Of a stretch of DNA of 64,000 nt, positions 1 to 10,771 are shown piece after piece. Both the position numbers and the translations under genes were made by a program. Source of the stretch: Hypericum androsaemum (lineage: Eukaryota; Streptophyta; Magnoliopsida; Malpighiales; Hypericaceae); contig OZ023186.1 in NCBI GenBank assembly GCA_963995505.1, positions 5,084,001 through 5,148,000 of the forward strand, read 5' to 3'. The notes beneath the pieces were generated by a model. That model did not search any database. It had not been told where the DNA came from and worked only from the letters and a program-made list of their open reading frames with translations. Each line of letters begins with the position of its first letter. Position 1 is the first letter of the stretch.

Positions 1-69
1 ACGAATCTCTGAGGTTCACTCTTGAATATAATTATGGTGAAAAATTTTATTTTTCTGAAAAATGTGTCT

Positions 70-193
70 CATCATCAAAAGTTATAAAGTTTGATAATAC
101 TCGACTCTGATATTATAGTTTTAAAAATATATCCCCATCATCAAAAGTTATATAGTTTGATAATAATCGACTATGATATTATAGTTTTAAAAA
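70..193. repeat. imperfect tandem duplication, about 66-bp unit
   Basis: Two adjacent AT-rich copies begin with catcatcaaaagttata at 70 and 136 and run to about 193, differing at a few bases. The rest of 1-839 is AT-rich intergenic sequence in which no gene is seen. Confidence 0.75.
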
Positions 194-929
194 GGAGGCA
201 CTATTACATGTAAGTTTTGATAGATTATACAAGACGTTGCATTTTTTGAAAATTGTACTTGTCGTTGATTCCATTCAGTAGACGTATTACAGCTTTAGAC
301 AGTTCTAACTCCAAGGACAGCAAGTCCTAGTACAACTCTGTAACTAAATGATAAGGTAATACAAATACAAACTGCAACTTCACATAGATAGGGACGTTGA
401 GATAAGTCCACTTCATCTCAAGATACAAAAACTATATAAGGATCCATATCCGTAACATTTTTTCTCTCCCATAACTATTTAAGAAGTTGAATATGAAAAA
501 TTGAAATCTTAGCTGGAACTTTTATGTACAAGAATTAATGGCACGCATGTTTCGTCAATTTTATAGAAGTGTTCGTGCCCCATGAGGCAATGTATTTTAT
601 AGAATGTGTACATATTTCATGCAATAAAATTCAAACTATATAAATAAATAATTATATGCTCGTCTATAGTTTAGAAGTTTTGGTTGACATTATTTTTCTA
701 GTTTTTTATATTTAGACGCTTATATAAAATTCGTAGGCTGCTTTATTGTAATTGAGATCGATCATAGTTCACAATTCTATATTTTTTTTATAAGTAGTGA
801 TTGTATTAATAAAGATAAAACTTACACCATGGTGTCAAACTACACGAAGGCAAAGTTACACAAGTTGAGTAACTTCCACACTTCACAGGTTTGAATCAAA
901 ATAAAGAAGAAAGTCTCGATTACATAGAT

Positions 930-1062
930 CTTTGGTGGCATGCGACCAATACAATCATTCACGAACATGGTAGAAGATGGAATGAGTGATAAGCTCAAGA
1001 TTGTACAAAGTACCGTCGAAAATAATCGCATTGTGTTGTTGCCATAAACCCCAAAGCCCGGC
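930..1062 (-). pseudogene. LINE retrotransposon 3' ORF remnant
   Basis: On the minus strand, one frame reads WGLWQQHNAIIFDG followed by about 17 more residues ending HVRE and then a stop. This Trp-rich W-x-L-W-x-x-x-N-x-x-I-F pattern is what I recall from the end of plant non-LTR reverse-transcriptase ORFs, downstream of the zinc-binding region. Only about 40 codons survive and no upstream RT domain is visible. I therefore read it as a short decayed LINE scrap. A different open frame over the same bases is a shadow. Confidence 0.4.
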
Positions 1063-1076
1063 TCAGAAAAAGGCAA

Positions 1077-1684
1077 ATCACACCTTGCCGATCATTCTAC
1101 CTTGCACCAAGCCTACCAATTTGAGGGTAGGCTATTTAAATCAGGTCCGTAGCACCATTTTATATCAAGTTTTTTCACGAAGAAGTTCTAAACTTTATGT
1201 TGGAATTTTATATGTAAAATTTTAATTACACTCATGATTATCTATGTGGACACTCGCGTCCCTACGAGAACTTACGTCTCTTGGAGGTCTCATACCTCTT
1301 GGAGTCTTTTATAAGGAGAAAGATGCCAAGAGGAGAGGGTATGACAAAAGGAGACACACATATGTAGTTGGCATGGAAAAAGGAAAAGAACGCGACATTC
1401 TTTTCCGAGACAAATTTTCTCTACATCCTTCGGGCATTTAGGTGGTGGAAACAATCTTTGCTTCAATGTGATCGTGAGCGAGGATAACTAGTGACAAACT
1501 TTCCGTTACGACCTATGACAATCCTGTGAAGAACATTGGGACAACAGATTTGTGCTTCAACAAGTTAGTAACCCTTTATGGCTTTCACATTCTTGTAATT
1601 GTGATTATGTTCTTGATTACATGAAATCCTTCACTTTCCAAGCGAAAGTACAATGGAAGAAGAGATAAATTACTGATTCATCGT
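1077..1684. other. intergenic, no gene recognised
   Basis: Only short open frames without recognisable composition are present. I see no promoter, RNA gene or repeat boundary that I can support. Confidence 0.4.
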
Positions 1685-1692
1685 GCACCCAG

Positions 1693-2234
1693 CAGGGATG
1701 GCAATTAGACCATTATCTTGAGGATCTATCCTGATCCAGACCCGTTAATTTTGACCGGATCTAAAGCCTGATCCTGTCTGGATCCTGATATTTTAAAAGG
1801 ATAAGGACATGAATAGAGATCTATAGGATCCTGCCCTGATCCTACCCAAAATTTTTAATTAATATTAAAATAATATATATGTATATTAACTATTAGACAT
1901 AATACCAAAATTTTAATTTTAACTTATCCAACTTCAATTTTTTTGAATTTGGTTGTCTGGTTTCTTTGTATAGATTTTTTTAATGAATGAAAATGTTCTA
2001 TTACTATTTGAAAATTATCAAAAGATAATTTAATTTTTTAAAAATTAAATTTCTTTTTAAACATCACGGACCCATGGGTCGCCCTGATCCTGTCCGGTTT
2101 TTTGGGACGCAGATCCTGCCCGAATCTTTATTTTTAAAGAGAATAAAGATAAAGATCTAGGTCCACCATTTAAAAAGAGGGTAAGGATCTGGGTCTTACG
2201 GATCTTACCCGGATCCTGCCCATTGCCATCCCTA
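1693..2234. mobile_element. hAT-type MITE, 542 bp, 8-bp TSD
   Basis: The ends are CAGGGATGGCAAT at the left and ATTGCCATCCCTA at the right, an inverted repeat with one terminal mismatch. The element is flanked by a perfect 8-bp duplication gcacccag (1685-1692 and 2235-2242). An 8-bp TSD with a C/TAGGG terminus is the hallmark of the hAT superfamily. Subterminal regions carry many copies of the word ggatcctg in both orientations, giving strong foldback potential. There is no coding capacity, so it is non-autonomous. Confidence 0.85.
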
Positions 2235-2242
2235 GCACCCAG

Positions 2243-3231
2243 CAGAAAGGACACAATGAATCCCAGGCATCGTTCACAATTCTATATAATAAAATAAATC
2301 TTACTTTTTCTAAAAAAATCTTTTCTATCTTCATTCAATCTATTATATTTTTTGTATGAATGTGTATATAGATGACTTGTGGGATTAACGTGTATTCGTA
2401 GAATTTGTAGTCTTGATGTCGCAAAAACAAGTCCAACGATATCAACGCCGAGGCAGATTTTTACTCTGCCGAGGTGCTATTTCTTATATTTTTCCCTACT
2501 GGATTTAACGCAAAGGATTTTACTAAGACCGATGGTCGCAATATCGAAAGAGGAAATTCCGTGCCAAGTAGTAACTGTCACAATAATGAACTACTGAAAC
2601 CTTTAGTTAAAAAGTTGGGTAGAAGGTCGAACGCTATTTATGATGTAATTATTTTTCATGTTTATTTATATGTAGGAGTTTACCCATCCATTTCAAAATA
2701 AAAACAAAATATATTAAATTTATTTCCTTATCATTATTTTTACTCAATTTGTGGGAAAAAGTTAGAATAACATACAATATTTTTTTAGTTTAATATGCCA
2801 ATATTAACTAAATCTACTTATGGCGTAGCTTTTTTTTTCATCTCCCTCTTTTGTACATTCTGTCTGGGATTGGATATTTTTGTAAATTGGGCATGTGTGC
2901 AACAATTTTATTTGCGCCCAATGCAAATTTCGTGCTGCTTTGTACATGTAATCAATATGAAGTATCAATAAATATATTTTACTTTAAAAAAAAACTAGAT
3001 CTACTAACAAAACTTCCTTGACAAAATTATGTACAATTTAATGGACGGCCGAGGAGTGTTTTAGCATTTAATGTGGCGGCGGCGAACTTCTGTAAGTGAC
3101 TTGGTTATCTTAGAGACACGTCAGAACTTTCCAGGTTCCCCTAAAAAAAAGATTCAGTAAATTCACATAAATTCCGTCTTTAAATTATTTTTTAAAATTG
3201 AGTATGACCCAGGATATCCTGATTTTTTCCT
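2243..3231. other. intergenic, no gene recognised
   Basis: AT-rich sequence with short open frames of no recognisable family. No RNA gene or element boundary was found. Confidence 0.4.
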
Positions 3232-3240
3232 TTAAGATAC

Positions 3241-3627
3241 CGGAGCGGATTTGGTCATGGAAGGCCAAATCCAATCAGGACCGTCTTGAACGATCCAATA
3301 GTTTACTTAATTATGATTCAATGGTCTACCCAGTTATGATTTAATGGTCTACGTAGTTATGATTCAATGGTCCATTTTTATTCCGTCCCGGATAAATCGG
3401 GACCGTCTCAGTTACACAGTTATAATTCATTGGTTTACTCAATTACGATTCAATGGTTTATTCAGTTACGATTCAATGGTTTATCCAGTTACGATTCAAT
3501 GGTTATGGACTTTTTTCATTTTGCTCTCTCGTATTTTTACATTTTTGTAAAAAAGTCTTCGCGTGTTCTTCAATAAAAATCCTCCACCACCGTGCTGAAT
3601 TTGGCATCCAGGACCAAATCCAGTCCC
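3241..3627. mobile_element. small TIR element with 9-bp TSD (Mutator-like), 387 bp
   Basis: A perfect 9-bp direct repeat ttaagatac (3232-3240 and 3628-3636) flanks inverted ends: CGGAGCGGATTTGGTC at the left and GACCAAATCCAGTCCC at the right. The similarity continues inward (ggccaaatc / gatgccaaattc). A 9-bp TSD suggests a Mutator-like non-autonomous element. The interior is occupied by a 24-bp tandem array. Confidence 0.7.
3302..3506. repeat. 24-bp minisatellite inside the TIR element
   Basis: The motif cagttacgattcaatggttta and variants recur about seven times, in two blocks separated by a short unique stretch near 3386-3417. Units are directly adjacent with no spacers. Confidence 0.8.
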
Positions 3628-3687
3628 TTAAGATACATATCCAGCTGGTTGGACAAATAAAATATGAAGGGACTTTGATTGAAAACA

Positions 3688-4048
3688 GGGCAAATTACCC
3701 TCATGTCTCTGGATTATAGTTTTATCACTCGCAGGTCCCTGTATCGGAAATAGTGTATGAGGTCCCTGCTTTTTAGAGAAATATTGGTCTCGGGTCTCTG
3801 GCTGACGTCAGCACCTTTTTTTATCATGTGAAATGACCAAAATACCCTCTGGTCCCTTGTTTTTATTTTTTTGATCAAGGGCATACATGTCATTTTACAT
3901 GACCAAAAAATAAAAAATCGAGTGCTGACGTCAGCCAGGGACCTCAGACCAACATTTTTACAAAAAGCAGTGACCTTATACACTATTTCCGAAACACAAT
4001 GACCTAGAAGTGATAAAACTATAATCCAGAGACTTGAGAAAAATTAAT
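3688..4048. mobile_element. foldback element with ~115-bp terminal inverted repeats
   Basis: The left arm, from about 3700 (ctctggattatagtttta) to the motif ctgacgtcagcac, is repeated in inverted orientation from gtgctgacgtcagcc to about 4036. A short AT-rich centre separates the arms. The termini (aaattaccctca) and the inner GCTGACGTCA motif resemble the Mutator-like elements at 4411 and 45127. No convincing TSD was found, so the outer limits are approximate. Confidence 0.65.
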
Positions 4049-4410
4049 ATTATTAAATATACGTTCATATAACTTTATCATGTATTTAGATTAAGTAATT
4101 TAGTAAATATTTTTTTTTGGAGAGAATTTAGTAAATATTTGGATGCTAGTATAAAAATTATTCCAAATTTGAACTCCAAAAGTGATTGTTAAGGATAATT
4201 TTGCCGGAGCTACCAATTTGATTTATCTAGGTTGACAAGGACACTTCAATATAAGTAGTAGGTCGGCAAGAGTTCGAAAACTTGCCCCATTCTCCCAACC
4301 TATCATTCAATCAAAATTATGTTTTCCTAAAAAAAATCAAAATTATGAACCATAACCTCCTATAATCCAATTCGTACCTCAAAATTCAAATATTAACTAT
4401 GTTTTTTATA
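4049..4410. other. short spacer between elements
   Basis: AT-rich sequence between two TIR elements, with no feature seen. Confidence 0.4.
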
Positions 4411-5840
4411 GGATAAATTATTCTCAGGTCTTTTTAGTACGACTAAATTTATGATTTAAACCTTAGATTATCAAAATAGATGATATAATTTATTGTGTTT
4501 GATTTATTATACTCTCAGGTCTATCGCTACATCAAATCATTTTTTTTTCATTTTTGTCATCAGAATGACTAAAATACCCTTAAAAAATCCATCTTCTTCC
4601 TCTTCCTTCAGCTCCCTTGCCGGGCTCCAGCCCTTCATCACCGCCGGCCAATTCTCATCTTCCCCTCGCCGCCCTGAAAACCCTAAATCCCCTTCTTTGT
4701 CGCTACCTCATTATGTGAGAAGCGTCGCCCAAATTCGTCGCGAGGGGGAGCTGATGGTTCTCGAAGTCGTTCGCCTGCTTGATCTCCTACCTCTGGTACG
4801 ACCAGAACATCTGAAGCTGCTAGCACCCCGTCGTAGGCTGAGGCCCACGGCCGGTGGCGCCCTGGCTCCCGCCGTCGGATGTCCGGTTGTCGTCTCCTTT
4901 GGGGATTAAGATCTGTGTTTTGTCGTCTGGGTTTGAAGCACCTCTTCGGGATGACGACAGACACCGCCGCGGTGGAGGAGAAACAGCCCAATCTGAGCCG
5001 GAGGTGCAAGTGAACTACACGAGCTTGACGACGGAGCCGGAGAGGACCTGCGGGACGAGCATTTAGCTTGGTCTGCTGGGAGTGGGCCCCGTCGGAGAGC
5101 ACCGTCATAGAGAACCTCGTCGGTGGCGGTTTTTCCGTCGAAGAGAACGGACAGAGAAGAAGAACAAGGGATATAACAGTTTTTTAATAGATAAAATAAT
5201 AATAAATTGATTGATGATGTGAAAGAGGATCGGGGATCCGAAAGTTTAATAAATTAAAGGAAAAAGTCTACATTAGTACATTGTGGTTTGCTCGATTATC
5301 AGAGATAGGTTTGTGGTTTCAAACTCATCAAAAATGGTCCTGTGTTTTCACGGGCTCATCAATTAAAGGCTCGGATAGCTCCCCGAGCCTAGTCAGCGTC
5401 CATTGGGCTCTCCACGTCAGAACAACATTGTTTTTAATCCTATGTGGCACGCCATGTAGGATTTTTTTCTACTCGAAAATGATGACGTGGGGTTGTTTGA
5501 AAATTTTAACTTGCCACGTCAGCATTTTCGAGTTAAAAAATCCTACGTGGCGTGCCACATAAGATTAAAAACAATGTTGTTTCTGATGTGGAGAGCCCAA
5601 TGGACGCTGACTAGGTTCGGGGAGCTATCCGAGCCTTTAATTGATGAGCCCGTGAAAACACAGGACCCTTTTTGATGAGTTTGAAACCACAAACCTATCT
5701 CTGATAATCGAGCAAACCACAATGTACTAATGTGGACTTTTCCCTAAATTAAATGTTGGAAATTTTATCATCTATTTTGATATTCAAGGAACTAAATCAT
5801 AGATTTAGTTATATCAGCGAGATCTAAGAATAATTTACTC
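4411..5840. mobile_element. Mutator-like non-autonomous element with GC-rich interior and a nested foldback
   Basis: The left end GGATAAATTATTCTCAGGTC and the right end (gatctaagaataatttactc) are inverted copies. The inverted similarity continues for about 80 bp (tatgattta..., atcaaaatagatgat...). Flanking bases tttttata and tatttata could be an 8-bp TSD with one mismatch. The interior, 4590-5165, is abruptly GC-rich and codon-like but matches no family I recognise, which suggests a captured genic segment. A complete foldback element (5258-5745) is inserted near the right arm. Confidence 0.6.
5258..5745. mobile_element. nested near-perfect foldback element, 488 bp
   Basis: Two arms of about 225 bp are almost perfect inverted copies. 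The outer ends are aggaaaaagtctac and gtggacttttccct; the centre is near 5500. The element is flanked by aaattaa at 5251-5257 and 5746-5752, a 7-bp TSD that may extend to 8. No coding capacity. Its position inside the right part of the 4411-5840 element shows that it inserted later. Confidence 0.85.
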
Positions 5841-6883
5841 TATTTATATCATTTGGTATACGAATATTCAATAGATTATCTAATACAGATTCGAATTTAC
5901 TATTATTTTTGAATGATGGTCAAACACTCCTAATATTTTTAGATTATCAAGAATTTAATTTCAAAAATTTTATGTCTTTTAATTAAATCAGAGAAATAAA
6001 AAATGAACAATTATTCTACGAGCTTCGCAGCGGGTTTTATTTAATTTCTCTTTATTAGGATCACTAGCAGCCGAAATACCAACCGCCAAAATTTATGTCC
6101 ATGAAGTGGAAATAGAACCAACAAGCAGTACATGCCAAATCTCTATTCCAAACCCAAGTATATGAGGTTTCAACGTGTGGTCTAAACACTCGAAACGTCT
6201 AAACCTCTTCTCGTAGTTTACCCTATCCTATTTTGAATTTACATTTTTTAACTTTGAAATGATTGAAAATGACTACTAAATGCATTACTAAGAAAATATT
6301 TTATTGATATTCAATATAAAAAAATTGATAAGTTGTATTTTCTTTTTTTCTATATTTAAGTCACAAATTTTTTGGCAACTAGCATTTTTTGAGTGTTAAT
6401 TGATATATTTTTGTTAAAAAAAATAACAATGACAATTTGAAGACAACAATGATATAAAAATTATCAAATAAACAAGCCTAACTCAAACTATTGTCTTAAA
6501 AAAATTTTAAATTCGTAGAGTATGAAAAAATATACGTACTTATTCTAAAATATTGCTCTCCGCCAAAGTTGGAGCCAAAATTTAACACTAAAATTTTCTA
6601 AAAAAATATTAAATATTTCTCTATATGAATTATCAAATTTTTAGAATCACCTAGACTTGGACCGAGACTTTTATCGATTTAAGAAAATTATCATGGGGGT
6701 TATGCAATCCCAATTTCCAACTGATCAAATTTCTATTTAAAGATATCGAATCTAAATTCTAAGAATAAAAATCCACCATTAAAAATGGTATTCCCATGAC
6801 CAAAAATTTATAAATAGACGACAACTCTAAAACACCCCGAACGTGTACGAAACAACGACCAAAAAAGCTGAATTTGGACAGCC
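5841..6883. other. intergenic region upstream of the aminotransferase gene
   Basis: AT-rich, no gene or clear element boundary. The last few hundred bases are presumably promoter sequence for the downstream plus-strand gene. Confidence 0.4.
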
Positions 6884-6890
6884 ATATATA
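6884..6890 (+). promoter_or_regulatory. probable TATA box of the TAT-like gene
   Basis: The sequence catatatact lies about 55 bp upstream of the chosen ATG at 6940. It is followed by a pyrimidine-rich leader (cttctccttcttcctccctcc), typical of a plant core promoter and short 5' UTR. Confidence 0.5.
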
Positions 6891-6939
6891 CTTCTCCTTC
6901 TTCCTCCCTCCAAACAAAAACACTACAACGAAATCCACA

Positions 6940-9413
6940 ATGGCCATGGAGAAGAACGGTACCTTGATGAAGATTAATGGCCATCACCAGGAGGTGGAGA
7001 CCCCCACCAACATAACCATTAAAGGGATTCTAAGCTTGTTGATGCAGAGCATTGACGACGAAGATGAAGGAGGAAGAAGAAGAAGTGTTATATCTCTGGG
7101 GATGGGCGACCCTTCTGCCTTTTCTTGCTTCCGAACCACACCCGTAGCTATCGATGCGGTTGTTAGTGCTCTCCAATCTGAGAGGTTCAATGGCTACTCC
7201 CCCACTGTTGGGCTTCCTCAAACCAGGGGGTACGTACTCGGATAAAATTAGTGACGTGCGATATGAATTGATATCATTGATGATATTGCATGACATGCAC
7301 GAAGATTTTGGTTCTAGCTTATAAATCTGAGGACAAATTTGATTGAATTGAGTGTCTTTTTTTCCGCAAAGCACTGCTCAATTAATAAATCTTACACGTT
7401 TTCAGATATAAATAAAAAAAATTTTGTATTGTCATTTAAATGTCTGGACTTTCCAAAAGATCTTCCATTATTTTGTATAAATGTAGAAGTATTTAAATCC
7501 TTAGAATTTCTCTAATAATGCATTTTCTTTTTTTACTAAATTTTTGATTATTAAAATTTATTGGTAAAAAAAGAGTTGAAAATGCTTGTTTCCCTAGCCG
7601 GGTTAGCGAATGCCACTGTCCATGCGTCAAAGCTCGAGATTAAAGTGGGCTTTAACCTTGCACGCCATTTAGTTGGGTCATAATTCTGAAACCAGAAGTC
7701 TTTTTTATGTTAATAATGGTTTGAACATGTTCCGGTGTCATCAACGTTTGGTTGGTGTTTTTGTAATCTGCAGAGCAATTGCAGAGTATTTAACGCGTGA
7801 CCTGCCTTACAAGCTGTCGTCTGATGATGTCTTCATCACATCCGGATGCACACAAGCCATTGATGTAGCATTGGCGATGCTGGCGCGCCCCGGCGCGAAT
7901 ATCTTGCTTCCGAGACCAGGCTTTCCCATTTACGAACTCTGCGCGGCTTTTAGGCGACTCGAAGTTAGACACTTCGATCTCCTGCCGGGCAACGGCTGGG
8001 AGGTTGATCTTGATGCCATTGAATCCCTTGCGGATCATAATACCGTTGCTCTGGTCATCATCAATCCGGGAAATCCGTGCGGAAATGTCTACTCCTATCA
8101 GCATCTGAAAAAGGTTGGTCTTCAACTTTATGTTCCACCATTCGGAATATAGAAAACCATGTTTCAACAAAATAAACAGAGCTCGAGATTGTTTTAATTT
8201 CTTGAAACCTGCTCAGATTGCAGAAACAGCTGAGAAGCTCAAGATTCTTGTCATTGCTGATGAAGTATACAGCCATCTGGCTTTCGGAAAGAACCCGTTC
8301 GTGCCAATGGGAGTTTTCGGGTCCATCGTTCCCGTGCTAACGCTTGGTTCTTTATCGAAGAGATGGATAGTGCCCGGCTGGCGACTCGGTTGGTTTGTTA
8401 CTTGTGATCCCTCCGGCACGTTCAGAAAACCGAAGGTACCAGGTTACTGATATTCTGCATATATTTGTATCTGTAACAAAAAACTTCCTCTGTCATTAGT
8501 TCTGTCGTGGCCTAACTTTTTGTCCACAGGTTGTTGAACGTATCAAGAAATACTTCGACATTTTGGGAGGACCAGCAACTTTTATACAGGTAATTATTGA
8601 TTGTTCCATAAATATTTCAAAACTCAAAATTCCAATCACCCGATTGGCTGGCGTATTATGGCAGAATATTCATATCTAACCCGGAAAATCTACTGAATAG
8701 TTCAGTGGTGCATCTTGTCTCGCTGCATAGCGCATGAAGAAATTTATCCTGAAATCTTGCAACTTTGATTCTTACAGGCAGCAGTGCCTCAAATTCTAGG
8801 GGAAACTGATGAGGCATTTTTCAAGAAAACCATCAACATACTCAGACAGACCTCAGATATCTGTTGCGAAAAGATTAAGGATATCGATTGCATCGATTGC
8901 CCCCACAAACCGGAGGGATCGATGGCCGTGATGGTGAGGATTCAGTAATTGCTGCTCCTTGACTTGCAAGCAATGATTGGAATGCTTGTCTTGACTGGCT
9001 GTGATCTGATCTCTTGCAGATGAAGCTGGATTGTTCGGTATTGGATGACATAAGTGACGACATTGATTTCTGCTTTAGGCTGGCGAAGGAGGAATCTGTA
9101 ATCATTCTTCCTGGTAAGAATGCAGAGAGAAGAAAATTAACACATTATTTTAACTCACATCAATACCCAATTGAAGTTAGATAAAAATTCCTTTATATAG
9201 AATCCTTACATGGCATACTAAAAATTAACACCATAATGGTTAATTCTTTTTTATCATTATGGTTCTTTCTGATGCAATTGTTTTGGTGTGACAGGAACTG
9301 CAGTGGGGATGAAGAATTGGCTGCGAGTGACGTTCGCAGCTGACCCTAAATCCCTCGAAGAAGGTCTAGGGAGGCTAAAATCTTTCTGCCATAGGCATAC
9401 CAAAAAGTTCTAA
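6940..9413 (+). CDS. tyrosine aminotransferase-like PLP enzyme (class I/II aminotransferase)
   Basis: Seven exons with consistent phase encode 425 residues: 6940-7229, 7774-8113, 8217-8435, 8530-8589, 8778-8933, 9020-9113 and 9295-9413. The family (tyrosine / nicotianamine aminotransferases) transfers the amino group of tyrosine to 2-oxoglutarate in tocopherol, plastoquinone and benzylisoquinoline pathways. Visible signatures are [13 protein letters not shown] near residue 85, [11 protein letters not shown] near 120, [12 protein letters not shown] at 193, ADEVYS with the PLP-ring Asp at 224, and [15 protein letters not shown] with the Schiff-base Lys at about 258. Length matches the family. 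ATG 6940 is the first in frame; a second ATG follows at 6946. There is no obvious transit peptide, so a cytosolic enzyme is inferred. The exact substrate cannot be told from sequence alone. Confidence 0.9.
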
Positions 9414-10041
9414 TCACTGCTATTCTGTAATAATAATAGTTGATTGTTGGGGTGACTTCACCATAATGTATCTTTCTATACCAAAAACATTTATTCCAAA
9501 TAATATAGGAAGGAGAACATGTCGCAACAAATTAGAGTTGGTCGAAGTAGCGAGGGACTTGGATTAAGGGTGTTGGATGGTTTCAGAGTGTGACACAAAC
9601 ACTTTATGGATTAGGATTAATGGATGCGGAAGTTATGGATAGCATCATACATAGTACTTGTATAAAAAGGACTTGAATCTAAAGAGTGCAACAAAGAGTA
9701 CCTGAGGCAGGTTCAGTTCAGCAGAAGAAAAACTACTTGTTATGTGGGGTATTCCGTACCGCCGAAGTCGAAGAGCTCTCGAAAACAAGAGCATTGAAGG
9801 CGATGCATCTTCTTGAGATGCTTAGTTCATCTGATCGTCGGATTCATTTCGGTCTCTTGATTTACACACATGAATGTATTTAATTCAACACACTGAATCT
9901 ATTTGTACCCCTTGATATTCTAGTCCTATAAAAGGACACTCAACTCATGTAATCGATCATCCAGAAATGAAATAAGAATTCCTTCTACCTGTCCTTCTTT
10001 GTCTTTGTCTTCCTCCTCTCTTTTTCCTCTTCTCTTCTCAA
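9414..10041 (+). repeat. possible LTR remnant upstream of the Ty3 insertion
   Basis: From about 9571 (tgttggatggtttcagagtg) the sequence looks like a plant LTR. It has a TATA-like tcctataaaagg at about 9925 and a catgtaatcgatc / gaaataagaattcc tail typical of Copia LTR 3' parts. It is interrupted by the Ty3 element at 10047 and seems to resume at 15294. I found no matching end or TSD, so this is a tentative reading. An open frame at 9686-9883 belongs to it and is not a gene. Confidence 0.35.
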
Positions 10042-10046
10042 CTCTT

Positions 10047-10304
10047 TGTTAGATATGTGGATGAGCGGGATTGTTAGGCGGGAAAAGTGAGTAGAGTTTG
10101 GTTAGTATACGTTTGGGCCCATGGGCTTATGGTGTGGACTTGTAACCCAAGTGGAAGACTGGTACTTTTAAGTAGAAGATTGTACAGCTACCGGAACCAT
10201 TCTAGAAAATTGCCAATAACAAGCGGTTATCTCCGCCCTTTCCCTCTTCTCTCTCTCTTTCTCTTCTTCCTTCCTTCCTTCCTTCCTTGATTTTGGATCT
10301 AACA
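10047..10304 (+). repeat. 5' LTR of the Ty3 element (258 bp)
   Basis: Begins TGTTAGATATGTGG and ends GGATCTAACA. By eye it differs from the 3' LTR by three substitutions and one 4-bp difference in a CTTC microsatellite. Confidence 0.95.
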
Positions 10305-10305
10305 A

Positions 10306-10320
10306 GTTGGTATCAGAGCT
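10306..10320 (+). other. primer-binding site, initiator tRNA-Met type
   Basis: gttggtatcagagct starts one base after the 5' LTR. TGGTATCAGAGC is the classic sequence complementary to the 3' end of plant initiator tRNA-Met. Confidence 0.9.
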
Positions 10321-10343
10321 ACTCGACCTCGGTAGCTTCGTGT

Positions 10344-10742
10344 ATGACGCGTTTGGGAGAAATGGATGTCCAAATTCGTGCCCTGGAACAAGAACTCCGA
10401 TTGGAAGCAGAACGACGCCGGAAACAGGGTGAAGATGCCTCGCGAGTCGCGGAGGAGCAGGGCGAGAAAATTGACGGTGCGCTGGCCAAAATTGATGAGA
10501 ACTCGGTCAAGTTAACCCGAATGGAGTCGCAAATGGCAGAAATGATGGAGATGATGAGGTCATTTACCGCGACTAGGGCACCATCGGAGGACCGGAGATC
10601 TCCCTTGCTACCCTTGCCAACGGAGGTACAGCGAGACAGGAGCGAGCATGGTGGGTCAAGGACGGAGGTAGTTGGAGGCATCTCGCAACAGGAGGTTGGA
10701 GATGTGCTTCGTCTCAGGAGGAATCAAGAAAATTTCAGGTAA
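10344..10742 (+). CDS. Ty3 element gag leader reading frame (132 aa)
   Basis: The first ATG after the PBS opens a 132-codon frame with a Met/Glu/Arg-rich, likely coiled-coil start (residues 5-75 with heptad-like Leu/Met spacing). It is the N-terminal part of Gag in chromoviruses. It stops at TAA 10740-10742. The capsid region continues in the -1 frame, which is open back through this overlap. The heptamer AAATTTC (10730-10736), in register A_AAT_TTC, precedes the stop and would slip exactly into that frame. Whether this is programmed or a decay indel is not decided by the sequence. Confidence 0.7.
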   Translation: MTRLGEMDVQIRALEQELRLEAERRRKQGEDASRVAEEQGEKIDGALAKIDENSVKLTRMESQMAEMMEMMRSFTATRAPSEDRRSPLLPLPTEVQRDRSEHGGSRTEVVGGISQQEVGDVLRLRRNQENFR

Positions 10743-10771
10743 ACCCTCCCGTTCCCAAATTAGAGATTCCG

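Noticed and set aside
3302..3506. 24-bp repeats considered as regulatory operator array
   Set aside because: They lie inside a TIR element with a TSD and show ordinary minisatellite drift.
6759..6947. Minus-strand frame of 62 codons over the aminotransferase start
   Set aside because: It overlaps the promoter and first exon of the plus-strand gene and has no recognisable content.
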